Assembly (NCBI GenBank): GCA_036435485.1
Contig: CM071596.1
Location: 60,499,001 to 60,563,000, forward strand
Reading direction: 5' to 3'
Origin: Saposhnikovia divaricata
Lineage: Eukaryota > Streptophyta > Magnoliopsida > Apiales > Apiaceae
DNA: 64,000 nt
The translations under genes and the position numbers were made by a program. The first letter of the stretch is position 1. Every line of letters begins with the position of its first letter. Positions 31,684-43,106 of this stretch are shown here, one piece after another. The notes under the pieces are model-generated. The model did not search any database and was not told the DNA's origin. It was given only the letters and a program-made list of their open reading frames with translations.

Positions 31684-32854
31684 TTTTTAATTTTAAGTGA
31701 TAGGAGGATAGAAATTAAGTACGAGTAATGGATGTTGACTTTGCCGATGTTTCCCTAACTGGGTTTTTTTATTAGTTTCTACTGTTTTATATTTTCTGAT
31801 AGATGTAAAACAGAATTTGCAATTAACTGTCCCCATGGACTCGTTAAAATAATATGGTTCGGACTGAAATGCTAAGACTAATATACTCCAGCAATTAGTC
31901 AGTTAAACTCAACACACTTTGATTCAATAGAACATGAGTTAATAATTTAGGGTTTCCGTACAAGATAATTTGTTGGACTTTTGAGAGGCCCAATTCTCTT
32001 CCAATATGCAAATAGCAACTACACAAAACAGAAAACTCTACTACGCTCCTTCCCCTCTTTAATCGACTTCTTGCTTTTACTGTTCTGCCCCTTCATAATA
32101 CTGTTATCCCTCTTCTGTTCCTTGACCTTTTTGCTGACCTGGACTCACTTTTTCTGTTGTTGGTATTAGACCATTAACATGTATAGAATAGTAAAAGAAA
32201 TTTTAAACAGGATTTAATATATGTAGAAATACCATAAGTATTCTTAAGATAAGAAGTAACATGTATAGAAATAAATTTGTAATAGGATATAAAGTAAATT
32301 TTACATAAAAATTAAATATATCAAAGAATAAGTTATACAGTTATATATTTTAGGATAAATATATTTTATTACTATTGCTTTCAAAAGGTTAACTTTTTTG
32401 GAAAAAAAGGTAATCTTTCTTTTTCTTAAATTGAAAACTTAATTGCATAGTATCTAAGATCTTATTTGCAAAAGTTAATTTTTATAAATTACAAAGCATC
32501 TAAGATCTTTCTTTTTATTTATCTTTTCTAATTTAATTATAAAGCTACCTTCCCTTGTACTTGCACTCTTATGTCCACAATTTTCTCCTTATTTACAAAA
32601 TCGTCGCTGCCCTTTTTAATAAGTTTTTTATTTGTAATGATTCTGGACTGTCCATCGCGTTAGAAATTTGATCCGATGGTTGTCGTTGGTTCTATGGTTT
32701 TTGACCCTATGCATAATCAGAATAGAAGCCTGAAATTCTGATTCATCTCCCAAAATTGAATTGCCTCTTTCTTCTCACTCATCTCCCAACCTAAATCCCT
32801 AGAATTTACTTCTTCTGTTACTTGATTTGAGAGGTCTTGTTAATTCCGAGGCAG
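31684..32854 (+). other. Intergenic and 5' leader region of the EPL-like gene
   Basis: AT-rich; no ORF of note. The last ~100 bases before 32,855 are CT-rich (CTCATCTCCC type) and end in GGCAG before a GTATGT donor, so they probably form the untranslated first exon of the Enhancer-of-polycomb-like gene. Confidence 0.5.
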
Positions 32855-33019
32855 GTATGTATGATTCACATTAATTTTCAATTTTTATTTAAACAAGTTA
32901 GTGTTTTTTATGGATTCTGTCATAGAAATCAGTAAATTTTTTGTTTCGTTTGTTGTGCTTAAGTGTCTGAATTTATCTCAATGTATGTTGATTTTTTTGT
33001 GTAAATTTGGTCTCTGCAG
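32855..33019 (+). other. Probable 5'UTR intron of the EPL-like gene
   Basis: Starts GTATGT after GGCAG and ends CTCTGCAG. It lies between a CT-rich leader and the exon holding the ATG at 33,102. Confidence 0.5.
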
Positions 33020-35960
33020 ATCTTACATCGGGGTTTGTAGGCTTATTGTTGGAAAAAAATTTGGGGATCTTCCATTGAGGGTTAGAGTTGAGTGTGTGGC
33101 GATGGAAAGTAATTTTGAATTGACAAGATTTACACTCAATTTCAATGGTGCTATACCAAAAAAGCCACGAGGATCTATTGGGAGCAAGAGTCATGTTGCT
33201 TCTGGACCATCTGGTTCAGTTCATCAGACCAACCAAATGACGTCTAATTCTAAGTGTGGTGGGGTTGATATGCCGAGTGTACCCCAGATTGCTAAGAAGA
33301 AAACGAGACAGAGGTATAACCACAAAGAGAAGATAAATCCTCGAAAGAGATGCCGTTTTGATGAAGTTACCGATGTGGAAAGGCCACTACGGTTTGGTGC
33401 TGATGATAAACCGAGCATACATCAGCATGCTAAGAAAAAAAGAAAACAATTGAACATTGATAAGGAAAGCTCGGTTAATCGGGCTGCCAATGTGAACTCT
33501 AATCGGAATTTGAACAGAAGTGGCGGATTGACTGGATCTGCACTCAGTGAGGATGGTGTTAGGACTCCACGAGAACCACGAAGGAAGAATTGTAATCTTG
33601 GTGTACGAAATATACCTCAGCATGGTAAGAAGAGAAGAGGGCGCTTTGCAAACTCCACTGATGACGAAGATGTTGGTGATGCATCTTCTAGAAAAGGGCA
33701 GAGCCATGGGAAGAAAATCAAGTGTTTACCATTAGATAATTTAGAGTTTGCAGAGGAGGCTCAGCCTGTGGTTGAGTACGTAAAAAGTATTTCTGAATAT
33801 TCCTTCGATGACAATGTAGTAGTAAATGCATTGATGCTACTTTCCACTCAGTCCGATGCTCAGTGCACAGGTCCTTCCCATGATGTATGTTCTGATGATT
33901 CTGCAGATAGATTAGATACTGATTTAACTGACAGTGAATTAATGGCGGATTATCCTCCCAGACCTAAGGAGAACAGGTTTGTGTACTTCAGCAAGCGTTT
34001 TTGCAAGAAGAAAGATGATGGGTACCTGATGCCTGTTGTTGATAGGCTTCAAATCCAGCCATTTCAAGAATTATGTACCCAAATAAGCTTACCAGTCCGT
34101 CCTCTGCTTGATTTTCCTTTTGGTTCCTATATGGCCAGATATTCTCAACTCTTTCTATTGCAGGAATGTGGCAAAATTGTTAGCACGTGGCCTAAAGTTT
34201 ATTTAGAGATGCTTTTGGTTGACAATGAAGTTGGTTTAAGGTTTTTTTTGGCTTGAAGGTAGCCTGAAGCAGGCTGTTGCCTATGTTTTTTTTGTTCTCA
34301 CTTTGTTTTCTGACACAAATAAACTGGGGGAATGTTTTGAGGGGCAAATTCCAGTATGCTCTGTAAGATTCAAGCTATCCTGTGTACAAGATCCTAGGAA
34401 GCAGCATGCTTTCACATTTTATAGCTTGACCAAATTGAAACATTCTAAGTGGTTGTACTTAGATTCAGTGTTTCAAAAGCACTGTTTGATTGCCAAGAAA
34501 CTTCCTCTATCTGAATGCAATCTTGAGAACATTAAAGCACTCAAAGGCGAAAGCAATTTACACATGAATCATCTTAGTTGGGAGTCCTCGCAGGTAACTC
34601 TCACATATTTATTTATCTTATAAGTTTCTTGGTTTCATCTCTATTTGCTTAAATGACTATATAAATCCAGAATCCTGTTAGCGTGGTTGATGGAAAAGAG
34701 GATGGTTAAAGAGTTATGAGCTCTAGTATCTTAATTTTTTACATTGTTTTTTTTTTTTGCTTGTTTAATTTTTCATTGCTTTTCGAAGAGATATATGTAA
34801 CGGGATAATTTTCCGAAATTGAATGCGAATATCTTGTTTTCAATTTAACAATCTCTCTAACCAAACTTTGCTTAGATTTGTTTTAACTTTTAACCCTTTC
34901 TGGAACTTTGTCATCAAGTTTCAAGAAGAAAAAATTTCAAGGATTTTGTACCCGTGGGCCTTACAAAATCTGGAAAGGAAAATGGAAGGCAGGCTCCAAA
35001 ATCTATTGTGAAGCATGGAATGCTGCCATTTGCGTTTACTTATAGTGCTGCACCACTTTTCTTTCGTAGCCTTCATCTCAAGCTGCTAATGAGAAGTACT
35101 CTAGCTTGTGTTCGCCTTAGGGAGTGTAATCTTGCTTGTGCTATCGGGCTACGAGGAAGCACCTGCAATTCAACAAACATCTGTCAAAAGAGGACATCTG
35201 GTGACACTAAAGGTTCCCAAAGGAATCTAGAATTATTAGCATGTAATTCAAATGTTCTAATAACTCTTAGAGATCGATGTTGGAGAAAATCAGGGATGCG
35301 GGTTGTATTAGAATTTCCTGATCAAAATGAGTGGATCTTACTGTCAAGTTTTCTGGAAGTACAGAGTATTCGCACAAGGTCCATCATGTCTTTCAAAATG
35401 GGTCAGCAAACCGCTATACACGTGCCATGATGTGGAAAAGAGGAAAAGACTGGGCACTAGAATTTCCTGATAGGAGTCAGTGGATGCTATTTAAGGAAAT
35501 GCACGTGGAGTGTTACAAACGTAACATTTGTGAAGCTTCAGTAAAAAGCATTCCTACTCCTGGTGTACATTTAGTAGAGAAATGTCAAGGCAATCCAGAA
35601 AATCCGTTTACTCGTTCTTCCGGGTACTAGCGGAAGGTTGAGAATGATATTGACATGGCTATGAATCCATTGAAGATCTTATATGACATGCACAGTAAAG
35701 ATGAACAATGGATTTTGAGAAATAAAAAATCTTTTCAAACTCAAACAACTTCTTGCAGGGTAATTACTGATGATATTTTTGAAAAAACTATGGATGTGTT
35801 AGAGAAGTTTGCATATGCTCAACAGCGCGATCACTTTACTGTTGCCGAAATCGAAAAATTCATAGCTGGGGTTGTACCTACTGAAGTGATTGATTCCATC
35901 TATCAACATTGGCAGCAGAAACGGAAGAGAATTGGAAGGCCATTGATAAGGCACCTGCAG

Positions 35961-37315
35961 GTATTTCGTTTGAACATTTCCATTAAATCTTTTGATGTCT
36001 TATTAGCAAATGCTTCTTGCAACATCTGCATCGGAATGAATTAATCTGATAATCAAGTTGGCCCTTAGCCAAGTATTATATCCTTTAATATTTACTAAAA
36101 TCACCTTTGGAGGGGAAGGATGTATTGCTAGTGTAGACAATTTGGAAAATACCATCTGGGTTTAAGGCGGAAGAATTAGTTATATTATAATGTAATCAGA
36201 AGATATTTATGGTCAGGTTTCATTTGTGTATTCGGTGGAATCGGACACAAATGAAAGAAATATCCAGGAACAGGTAGATGGAGTTTTGAAATTAGAGAGA
36301 ATCACAGAGGTTTAGAAAAGATAGATTAGAACAGAGACATACATTTTAGTGTCAGAAGTAGAGTTTGGTGGTAGTCTCTAGAAGTGAGATGCCTTTTTTC
36401 TTTCTAATTAAAAATGTCAAAAGTACTGATTACAGTAGAGAGCCAGGCATATGTAGGCAAATCACTCAACCAACTGTATTTACCTGAATGACTTGTTACT
36501 CACCATTCCTTGTAGTATTCGATAATTTACTAATCCTGCTACTAATACTATTAATTGTTCTGTGGCCCTTTACTTCCCTAACAGCCCCTTTAAAAGCAAC
36601 TATACCTTCGTGGTCTCATGGTGTCAAATGAAAATCAAGAAAGTTGCACTCGACTAAGGGGGTGGTTGACATAAAACTATCGATGCACATATGAATACAT
36701 CTGCATTAATCAAAACTGGAAATCAACATAACTTATAAAAATATAATAAAAACATATGTAATAGAATAACTCCAGGAGTAATTAAAAATGTTTAAACAAT
36801 AAAAAAACGTAAGTAGTATAAATGCTTTTGAGTATGAGCCATTGAGCCTCCGGTTCCTCTTCAACCTTTGCTTGCATAACTCACTTGGGTCAAGTGACAT
36901 AATTTTCTTTAATGGGATACTTAGAATAGTTTAAACAATGGGCATCTATCCATTAAACGTGAGATCTGCCATAATTCAAATTATTGGAAGATTGCAATTG
37001 TGATGCAGTAGCTTCTCACACTGTTCTATGCATGTTTGCCTTGTTCTTCGCTTTACTTTATAAAAAAACAATTTATGTTTCAATTGAAATCTTCATGCTT
37101 TACGGTGATTCCATGTCAAAACAGGACAGGAACTATTAAGTTGTTATTTAGCATCTGTTTGTCATTGTTAGATCAGGATCACAATTTTCTTTCCCCACTC
37201 CTTTTTCCAGGCAACGTTAGTAAAGATAAGTTAAAGAATCAATGTCTCTTTATGGTCTTGCACTGAATGATGATGTTGTCTAGCAAATTTTCCTGATGTT
37301 TTTGTAATTTATCAG
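35961..37315 (+). other. Intron of the EPL-like gene
   Basis: Donor CTGCAG|GTATTT at 35,960/35,961 and acceptor TTTATCAG at 37,315. 1.36 kb of AT-rich sequence with no recognised element. Confidence 0.7.
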
Positions 37316-37535
37316 CCTCCATCGTGGGAAATGTATGAAAGAAAATTGCAAGAGTGGCATCAGTTAATGACCCAAGTGAATGATACCGCTTCCTGTGGAG
37401 GCAATATGAAGACACCACCTGTGGAGAAACCAGCCATGTTTGCTTTCTGTTTAAAGCCCCATGTTCTGGAAGTGCCTCATAAGCGTTTGAAACGTCGATC
37501 AAAGAAAAAAATTCATCTTGGGCATGCTCTAATAG

Positions 37536-38930
37536 TGAAAATACACCTAGAGAGGAGGGGTGAATAGGTGTTATGACTAACAATGATCAAATAAAAAATC
37601 TGTCTAAAATTATATTCTGGCAGCTAGCTGGATGCAACAAATTTAAGAATAAGCAGCTAGCTGAGTTAACTAGATGCAACAGATTAACAAATAAGCAGCT
37701 AGCTAAGTTATGCAGTGCAGTAAGATAAAATGCAGTAAGTAAAGAACACCACGAATTTTAGCTAGGTTCGACCCTTAATCTTCTATGGTCTACGTCCTAG
37801 TCCCTTACCAACTTGGTAAGAGAATATATTATTGATCACAATGAAATCCAATTACAAGATACAATAATATATCTCCCTTAATCACCCAGTTACTGACTGC
37901 AGCTAGCTGGAACCCCTTGTTTCCTGAACACAGCTCTCTAAGTTCTATACTAAACCAAGTATAAACTTCTCTAGCCTAATGCTCCTTGAACCCTTGTTCC
38001 ACAAGCTTAACAATCCAGCAACTACCAACTTTACAAGTTTAACAACAATGGATAAAAAATAATTACAACTCAGAGATATGAACTCTCCAAATACTCGATA
38101 TATATATAATATAGTACAAGAGCTCGTTTGAAGTAAAGCGTGCAGAGTTGTTTCTTGTATTCTTGAATATTGCTTGAAGGTTATTTTTTTTTCTTCAGAG
38201 GAGAAATATGTAAGCCTTTATAGTGAAGTACAGAAGCTACAAATTATGAACAATCTTGCAACGGTCTTGAAGATCACTTCTCACGTTTGGCTTTGTTCAA
38301 ATTAATTGCACTACTAACGTTCACCTGCAGGTTTGATATATATTAATCTGAAGATATAATGATTCTCATGCAGAGGATATATTCAGTGGAGAGAGATGAA
38401 AGCAAAGCATTTTGTTCTTGAATAAATCCGTTAGTGACAAATAAAGAAAACAATAGATATAATACTTAATGAATGTGTTTTCTTTGTAAGCTTTTCTATA
38501 AGACAACAGGTGGTGGAAATGTAGAAGCATGTAAGCTTTTATTATTAATAAGAGCATGCTTGAAAAGTGCACATGGGTAGTTTTTAGTGGGGCATTAAAG
38601 AATTCAAAAGATTCCTTTACTAAGGAAAGTTGTTTTTAGAAAGACTTTTGTAAAGAAGAGTGTTTTAATATATATGTATATATATATATATATCATGAAT
38701 AAATTCAGGCCACTCTTATTTATGAAGTGTAATTGAAATCTATATAGCCGAACTTCCCTTTCACATTCTGGGCAGACTGCCAGCTTGCTGAGAAGCTCTG
38801 TAAGCTAGCTGAGATGCTCTGCCAGCTAGCTGAGATGCCCTGTGTTTTGCTATTAATTGATATGAATAATGAACCTGCACAAATACCCAACTTGCTTCCT
38901 ATGTATGATCATCAAAATCATGGAGTTTCA
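37536..38930 (-). repeat. 3' LTR of the SIRE-like element
   Basis: 1,395 bp, TGAAA...TTTCA termini. About eight substitutions and a few short indels versus the right copy. Contains six near-copies of the palindrome CAGCTAGCTG. Confidence 0.88.
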
Positions 38931-38945
38931 ATCTCCCCCTTTTTG
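38931..38945 (-). other. Polypurine tract of the SIRE-like element
   Basis: Minus strand CAAAAAGGGGGAGAT beside the 3' LTR. A second GGGGGAG-like purine tract recurs about 45 bases upstream of it, as is common in SIRE-type elements. Confidence 0.75.
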
Positions 38946-39279
38946 ATGATTATACACCAATTTTAGGAGAAATATAAACCTCCCCCTAAATTTAGCAATC
39001 ATATGAATAGTAAGCAAAATAACAAAATCATAGAACCACATATAGTTGAAACTAAATTAAACCAAGTGCATAATCCAAATACCAGAATTCAACACATAGC
39101 AACCAAGTTCAAATAACTTAAACAAACTAAACACATAGCAACCAAGTTCAAATAACTTAAACAAACCACATAAACCAAGTACCATAGTTCAACCACATAA
39201 ACCAAGTACCATAGTTCACAAATACTTAAACACATAATCCTAAAATGTTTCTCCTCATTAATCATTAAAAAGAGAAAAC

Positions 39280-40620
39280 TTAGGATTCATTCACATCATC
39301 ATCCTCCTTGGGATCATCAGTCTGTGCAGCAACCTGAAAGACTTCATCCACATCCGGCTCAGCAGTAGTTTCCTTAGGCATAGCTCCAGCAGCAATGTTG
39401 GCAAGGTTATGAAGAATAGAAGCATTGGCTGAGTGAGCACCAGTCCTAGTCGAAACCGGAGTACGAGAACCAGTAATTTCCTCACGAAGAAATGAAATTT
39501 CATTAGCCATATCATTGACCTTGTTGATCTACATCTTAAGATCAGCTCAAATTTCCTTCATTTCTTCATACTGAACAACTTCAGATACATTCGCATTTCC
39601 CAAAATCACAGGGGTTGGAGTAGGAGGTGGAGGAGTAGGAGGTTCCACTCTGACAACCTTCCCATCAGAGTCAACTTTGAGATGAGATTACAATAAACTT
39701 TTAGCATCTAAAAATTCCTTAGCTAGTTGACAATCTTCATCTTTGAGATTAATACCATACCATTCAAAAATCCTTGTCAACAAACAACCATAAGGGAGAC
39801 TTGGCGAAGTGTGTGGCTCAAACACATCCATCATATTCTTTAAAATGAGCCCAGCCAAGTTAAACGGCTTCTCAGAGAGCAACATAGACACCACAGATAC
39901 ATCTTGACCAGCAAAGTTCGATCGACTTCCCGTACGAGGGTTCACATTATCAATACACATTTTAAACAACACATGAGAAATAGGAGTCACAATGGTAGTT
40001 GTTGGAGGGGCATAAACAAGTAAACCTTCAATACCACGAATTATTCTCAATTAGTCCAATTCAGAGAAATTGTCTAATTCAGTAGGACCCTTTTTAGTGG
40101 TGATAGAAATAGAGGAGGGTTTTTCAATTCCAAGAATATCATTTAACACATTTGTTGTTAACATGATTTTCTGACCACGAACAACTGATGAAAATACCAT
40201 AGGTTTGACAATGATAAGGTTCGTATAGAACTCATAGACTAGAGATGGATAACATTCTCGGGGTAAATCTTTGATAAATGACTCAAACCCTAGTTTAGAA
40301 AAATAATCAAGAGCCCCGCATTTGATATAAGAATTACCTGCAATTGGGCGACCAAATACAATTCGTTGATTTCCCAAGTCTAGTTGCTTGAACCGAGTTT
40401 CCAGATCCTCATTTGCGAACTTAATCCCATATTTGCTTCTTTTCAAAGACACACCATCATGATGCCCTGATTTTTGAACCTCCGACATTTCGTCGCCACT
40501 TTCGACTTGAACCTGAGTAAGATCGATATCATCATCTTCATCAAAAAGTCTCTTGTTCTTCCCCTTCTGAGATTTGGAGACGGTGACTGGAGTCTTCTTG
40601 GAGGCTCGAGTCTTCCCCAT
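39280..40620 (-). pseudogene. Post-pol ORF of the SIRE-like element (putative plant transposon protein)
   Basis: One continuous frame of about 446 codons interrupted by four stops: at 40,051, at 39,688 and two within 39,511-39,687. The N-terminus is basic (MGKTRASKKTPVTVSKSQKG), followed by an acidic patch (DEDDDIDL). The core reads DLGNQRIVFGRP, YFSKLGFESFIKDLPRECYP, VYEFYTNL, VVRGQKIMLT and LNDILGIEKP, resembling the putative plant transposon protein domain found in many plant proteomes. Then a Pro-rich linker (EPPTPPPPTPTP), and an Ala/Thr-rich end DDVNES. It lies between RNase H and the 3' LTR, where SIRE elements keep an extra or env-like ORF. I see no transmembrane segment, so an envelope role is not supported. 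The last ~77 codons are duplicated at 49,738-49,960. Confidence 0.7.
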
Positions 40621-41548
40621 TCTTGATAATACCAGATAGAAAGGTAGAGAGAATATGTGAATTGAATGAGTGCGGCGAGAAACCCTAGTCTCTATTTGGG
40701 CGGAGTTGATAATAACTCAAGAGTCATAGTGAGATACATTAAGTAACCCTCTTTTATTAATTAAGGGAGAGAAAAAAATGATTTTTTTTAATAAAACTAA
40801 TAAAACCTAACCCCGAATAATATGACTCAAGATAATCATAACCTCATCATATAATATCATGATTTTAGATTTAAACTTTAGAAGGCCTAAATTATCAATC
40901 AAATAAAATGAATTAAATCAACCACTTAAAAAGTAAAACAACATTAGCAAATAAAACAAGTAAGTGGACTAGATTTTACACAATAATCAATATTAAATAT
41001 GAATGAGAAATAATATCATATGAAAGTGTACCAAACTTCCATAGCAGCTAGCTGGCTAGACATGAAAGTGTTCCAAACTTCTATAGCAACTAGCTGGCTA
41101 GACATTACACATGCCTAATTCACGACGCAGCACAGTGAAACGCTCCTCGGCTAGTGGCTTTGTGAAGATGTCAGCTAGCTGGTACTCTGTACTTACAAAG
41201 ATCAACTCAATTTTTCCCTTTGAAACATTGTCTCTCAAGAAATGATGTCGAACGTCGATGTGCTTTGTTCTTGAGTGATTTACTGGATTCTTTGATATGT
41301 TGATAGTGCTTGTATTGTCACAATAAATGGGGACCTTGCCACATTTAATTCCAAAATCTCGGAGTGTTTGAATCATCCATAGCATTTGAGAGCAACAACT
41401 TCCCGCTGCTAAATACTCCCCTTCAGCTGTGGATAATGCAACAGAAGTTTGCTTCTTGCTTTGCCAAGATACTAAACTCTGTCCTAAAAATGCACAAACA
41501 CCACTTGTACTCTTCCGATCAGTTTGACAACCTGCATAATCTACATCA

Positions 41549-42037
41549 TGTTAGGTTAAGGGACTTACACAATCCCAAAACAGAGCACACACATAACCAA
41601 TCGATAAGTTGACAAGATCTACCAAAGCACAAAATAAGAACACACAAATACTTGATGTGGAAACACCCACGTCCCAAACTTGTATTATTAATCCAAACAA
41701 TTATCAATAATACATCAAAACAATAACACCTTAAAGGTGTCCCAACCCGATACTTGAGTCAACAATGCTCAAGCATCCCCAAACAATACTTAAGACTACA
41801 TCTCTTAAGCTTTCACCTCCCCACAGACAAATACGATATGACTATGTATATATAGCCATCACAAACTTAGCCACCAAGATATCCTTTTCATACTTGGTTT
41901 CCAATTACAATCCTTATCATACTTGGTATCTAAATATACCATCTATAATAATTATCTAAACATGTAATTATTACCCAATCCATATATGTTTTGGATCACC
42001 AAAACCCATACTATTCGTATTGGGTTTAAACCCAACA
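41549..42037 (-). repeat. 3' LTR of the nested element
   Basis: 489 bp. Lacks a 15-base segment near 41,575 that is present in the other LTR. About five other substitutions. Confidence 0.92.
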
Positions 42038-42298
42038 ATCCTCCCCTTCAACCCAATACCCACATCGGATTGAACGGTAACCATCAAAGCCATTGACGTC
42101 CATCTGCCAACGCCTCCCCTCGAACAAGAATCTCCTCATCTTGCTCCTCCAATCTTGAGTGTCGCCAAAACCCGTATAGTGACCCTCCAAACCATCCAAA
42201 CCATCGTTCTTCACCATAACGATGTATCCATCTACAAAATCACGTGCATCAACCACCACGAGTGCTCTTCCACATGTTGAGTCACCCGATCTTTGCTT

Positions 42299-42601
42299 TC
42301 ACAATCCTTCGGTCTCCTGAAGAAAATCACTAGTATCATCCAAATAGTTCACCTGGTTGATCAAGCCATTGAAATAGTTGCGATGACCTCTTCTATCTTC
42401 TTCCATCTTGAGTCCGCACAGGATTGATCCACGATGCAAGGCCAACCGAATAATCCATACCGCACGTAACTTTGTCTCTACCCGCTTTAGTAGCAATCTT
42501 CTTATCAGCAAATCATTCATCATGCTCTGCCATACCAATTGAACCTCGAACTTTCCCTCAACCTCATCCATCGCGAACCCGAACCTTGGCTCTGATACCA
42601 C
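42299..42601 (-). CDS. Small ORF of the nested miniature element
   Basis: A 100-codon frame running from the primer site. If translation starts at the internal Met (MDEVEGKFEVQLVWQSMMND) the product is about 90 residues. No recognised domain; it could be a residual gag N-terminus of the parent autonomous element or non-coding. A second open frame at 42,026-42,259 continues toward the LTR. Confidence 0.3.
   Translation of the reverse strand: MVSEPRFGFAMDEVEGKFEVQLVWQSMMNDLLIRRLLLKRVETKLRAVWIIRLALHRGSILCGLKMEEDRRGHRNYFNGLINQVNYLDDTSDFLQETEGL
42588..42600 (-). other. Primer-binding site of the nested element
   Basis: Minus strand TGGTATCAGAGCC, two bases from the LTR. Confidence 0.9.
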
Positions 42602-42602
42602 T

Positions 42603-43106
42603 TGTTAGGTTAAGGGACTTACACAATCCGAGATTCACAATCACCAAAACAGAGCACACACATAACCAATCGATAAGTTGACAAGATCTACCAAAGCACA
42701 AAATAAGAACACACAAATACTTGACGTGGAAACACCCACGTCCCAAACTTATATTATTAATCCAAACAATTATCAATAATACATCAAAACAATAACACCT
42801 TAAAGGTGTCCCAACCCGATACTTGAGTCAACAATGCTCAAGCATCCCCAAACAATACTTAAGACTACATCTCTTAAGCGTTCACCTCCCCACATACAAA
42901 TACGATATGACTATGTATATATAGCCATCACAAACTTAGCCACCAAGATATCCTTTTCATACTTGGTTTCCAATTACAATCCTTATCATACTTGGTATCT
43001 AAATATACCATCTATAATAATTATCTAAACATATAATTATTACCCAATCCATATATGTTTTGGATCACCAAAACCCATACTATTCGTATTGGGTTTAAAC
43101 CCAACA
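42603..43106 (-). repeat. 5' LTR of the nested element
   Basis: 504 bp, followed by the CATCA duplication. Confidence 0.92.

Larger units (their letters stand above)
41549..43106 (-). mobile_element. Nested miniature LTR retrotransposon (non-autonomous, TRIM-like)
   Basis: Inserted in the RNase H region of the SIRE-like element with the perfect 5-bp duplication CATCA on both sides. LTRs of 489 and 504 bp begin TGTTAGGTTAAGGG and end AAACCCAACA; an initiator-Met-tRNA primer site is at 42,588-42,600 and a purine tract (minus strand TTGAAGGGGAGGAT) lies beside the left LTR. The internal region is only 565 bases with no pol. With its duplication it adds 1,563 bases, a multiple of three. Confidence 0.92.

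Noticed and set aside
26481..31688. TTTTT as proof of the copia insertion's target duplication
   Set aside because: Poly-T flanks are too low in information; the LTR, primer-site and purine-tract evidence is what supports the boundaries.
32901..33101. N-terminal extension of the EPL-like ORF
   Set aside because: The segment spans a convincing intron (GTATGT...CTCTGCAG at 32,855-33,019) and has a hydrophobic, non-family composition; the ATG at 33,102 fits better.
37536..39502. Interpreting the SIRE-like LTR as 1.97 kb
   Set aside because: The shared block includes a purine tract and the end of the post-pol ORF. TGAAA/TTTCA termini and the purine tract place the LTR end at 38,930, and the rest is a partial tandem copy.
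39280..40620. Envelope gene assignment for the post-pol ORF
   Set aside because: No signal peptide, transmembrane segment or coiled-coil fusion architecture is visible.
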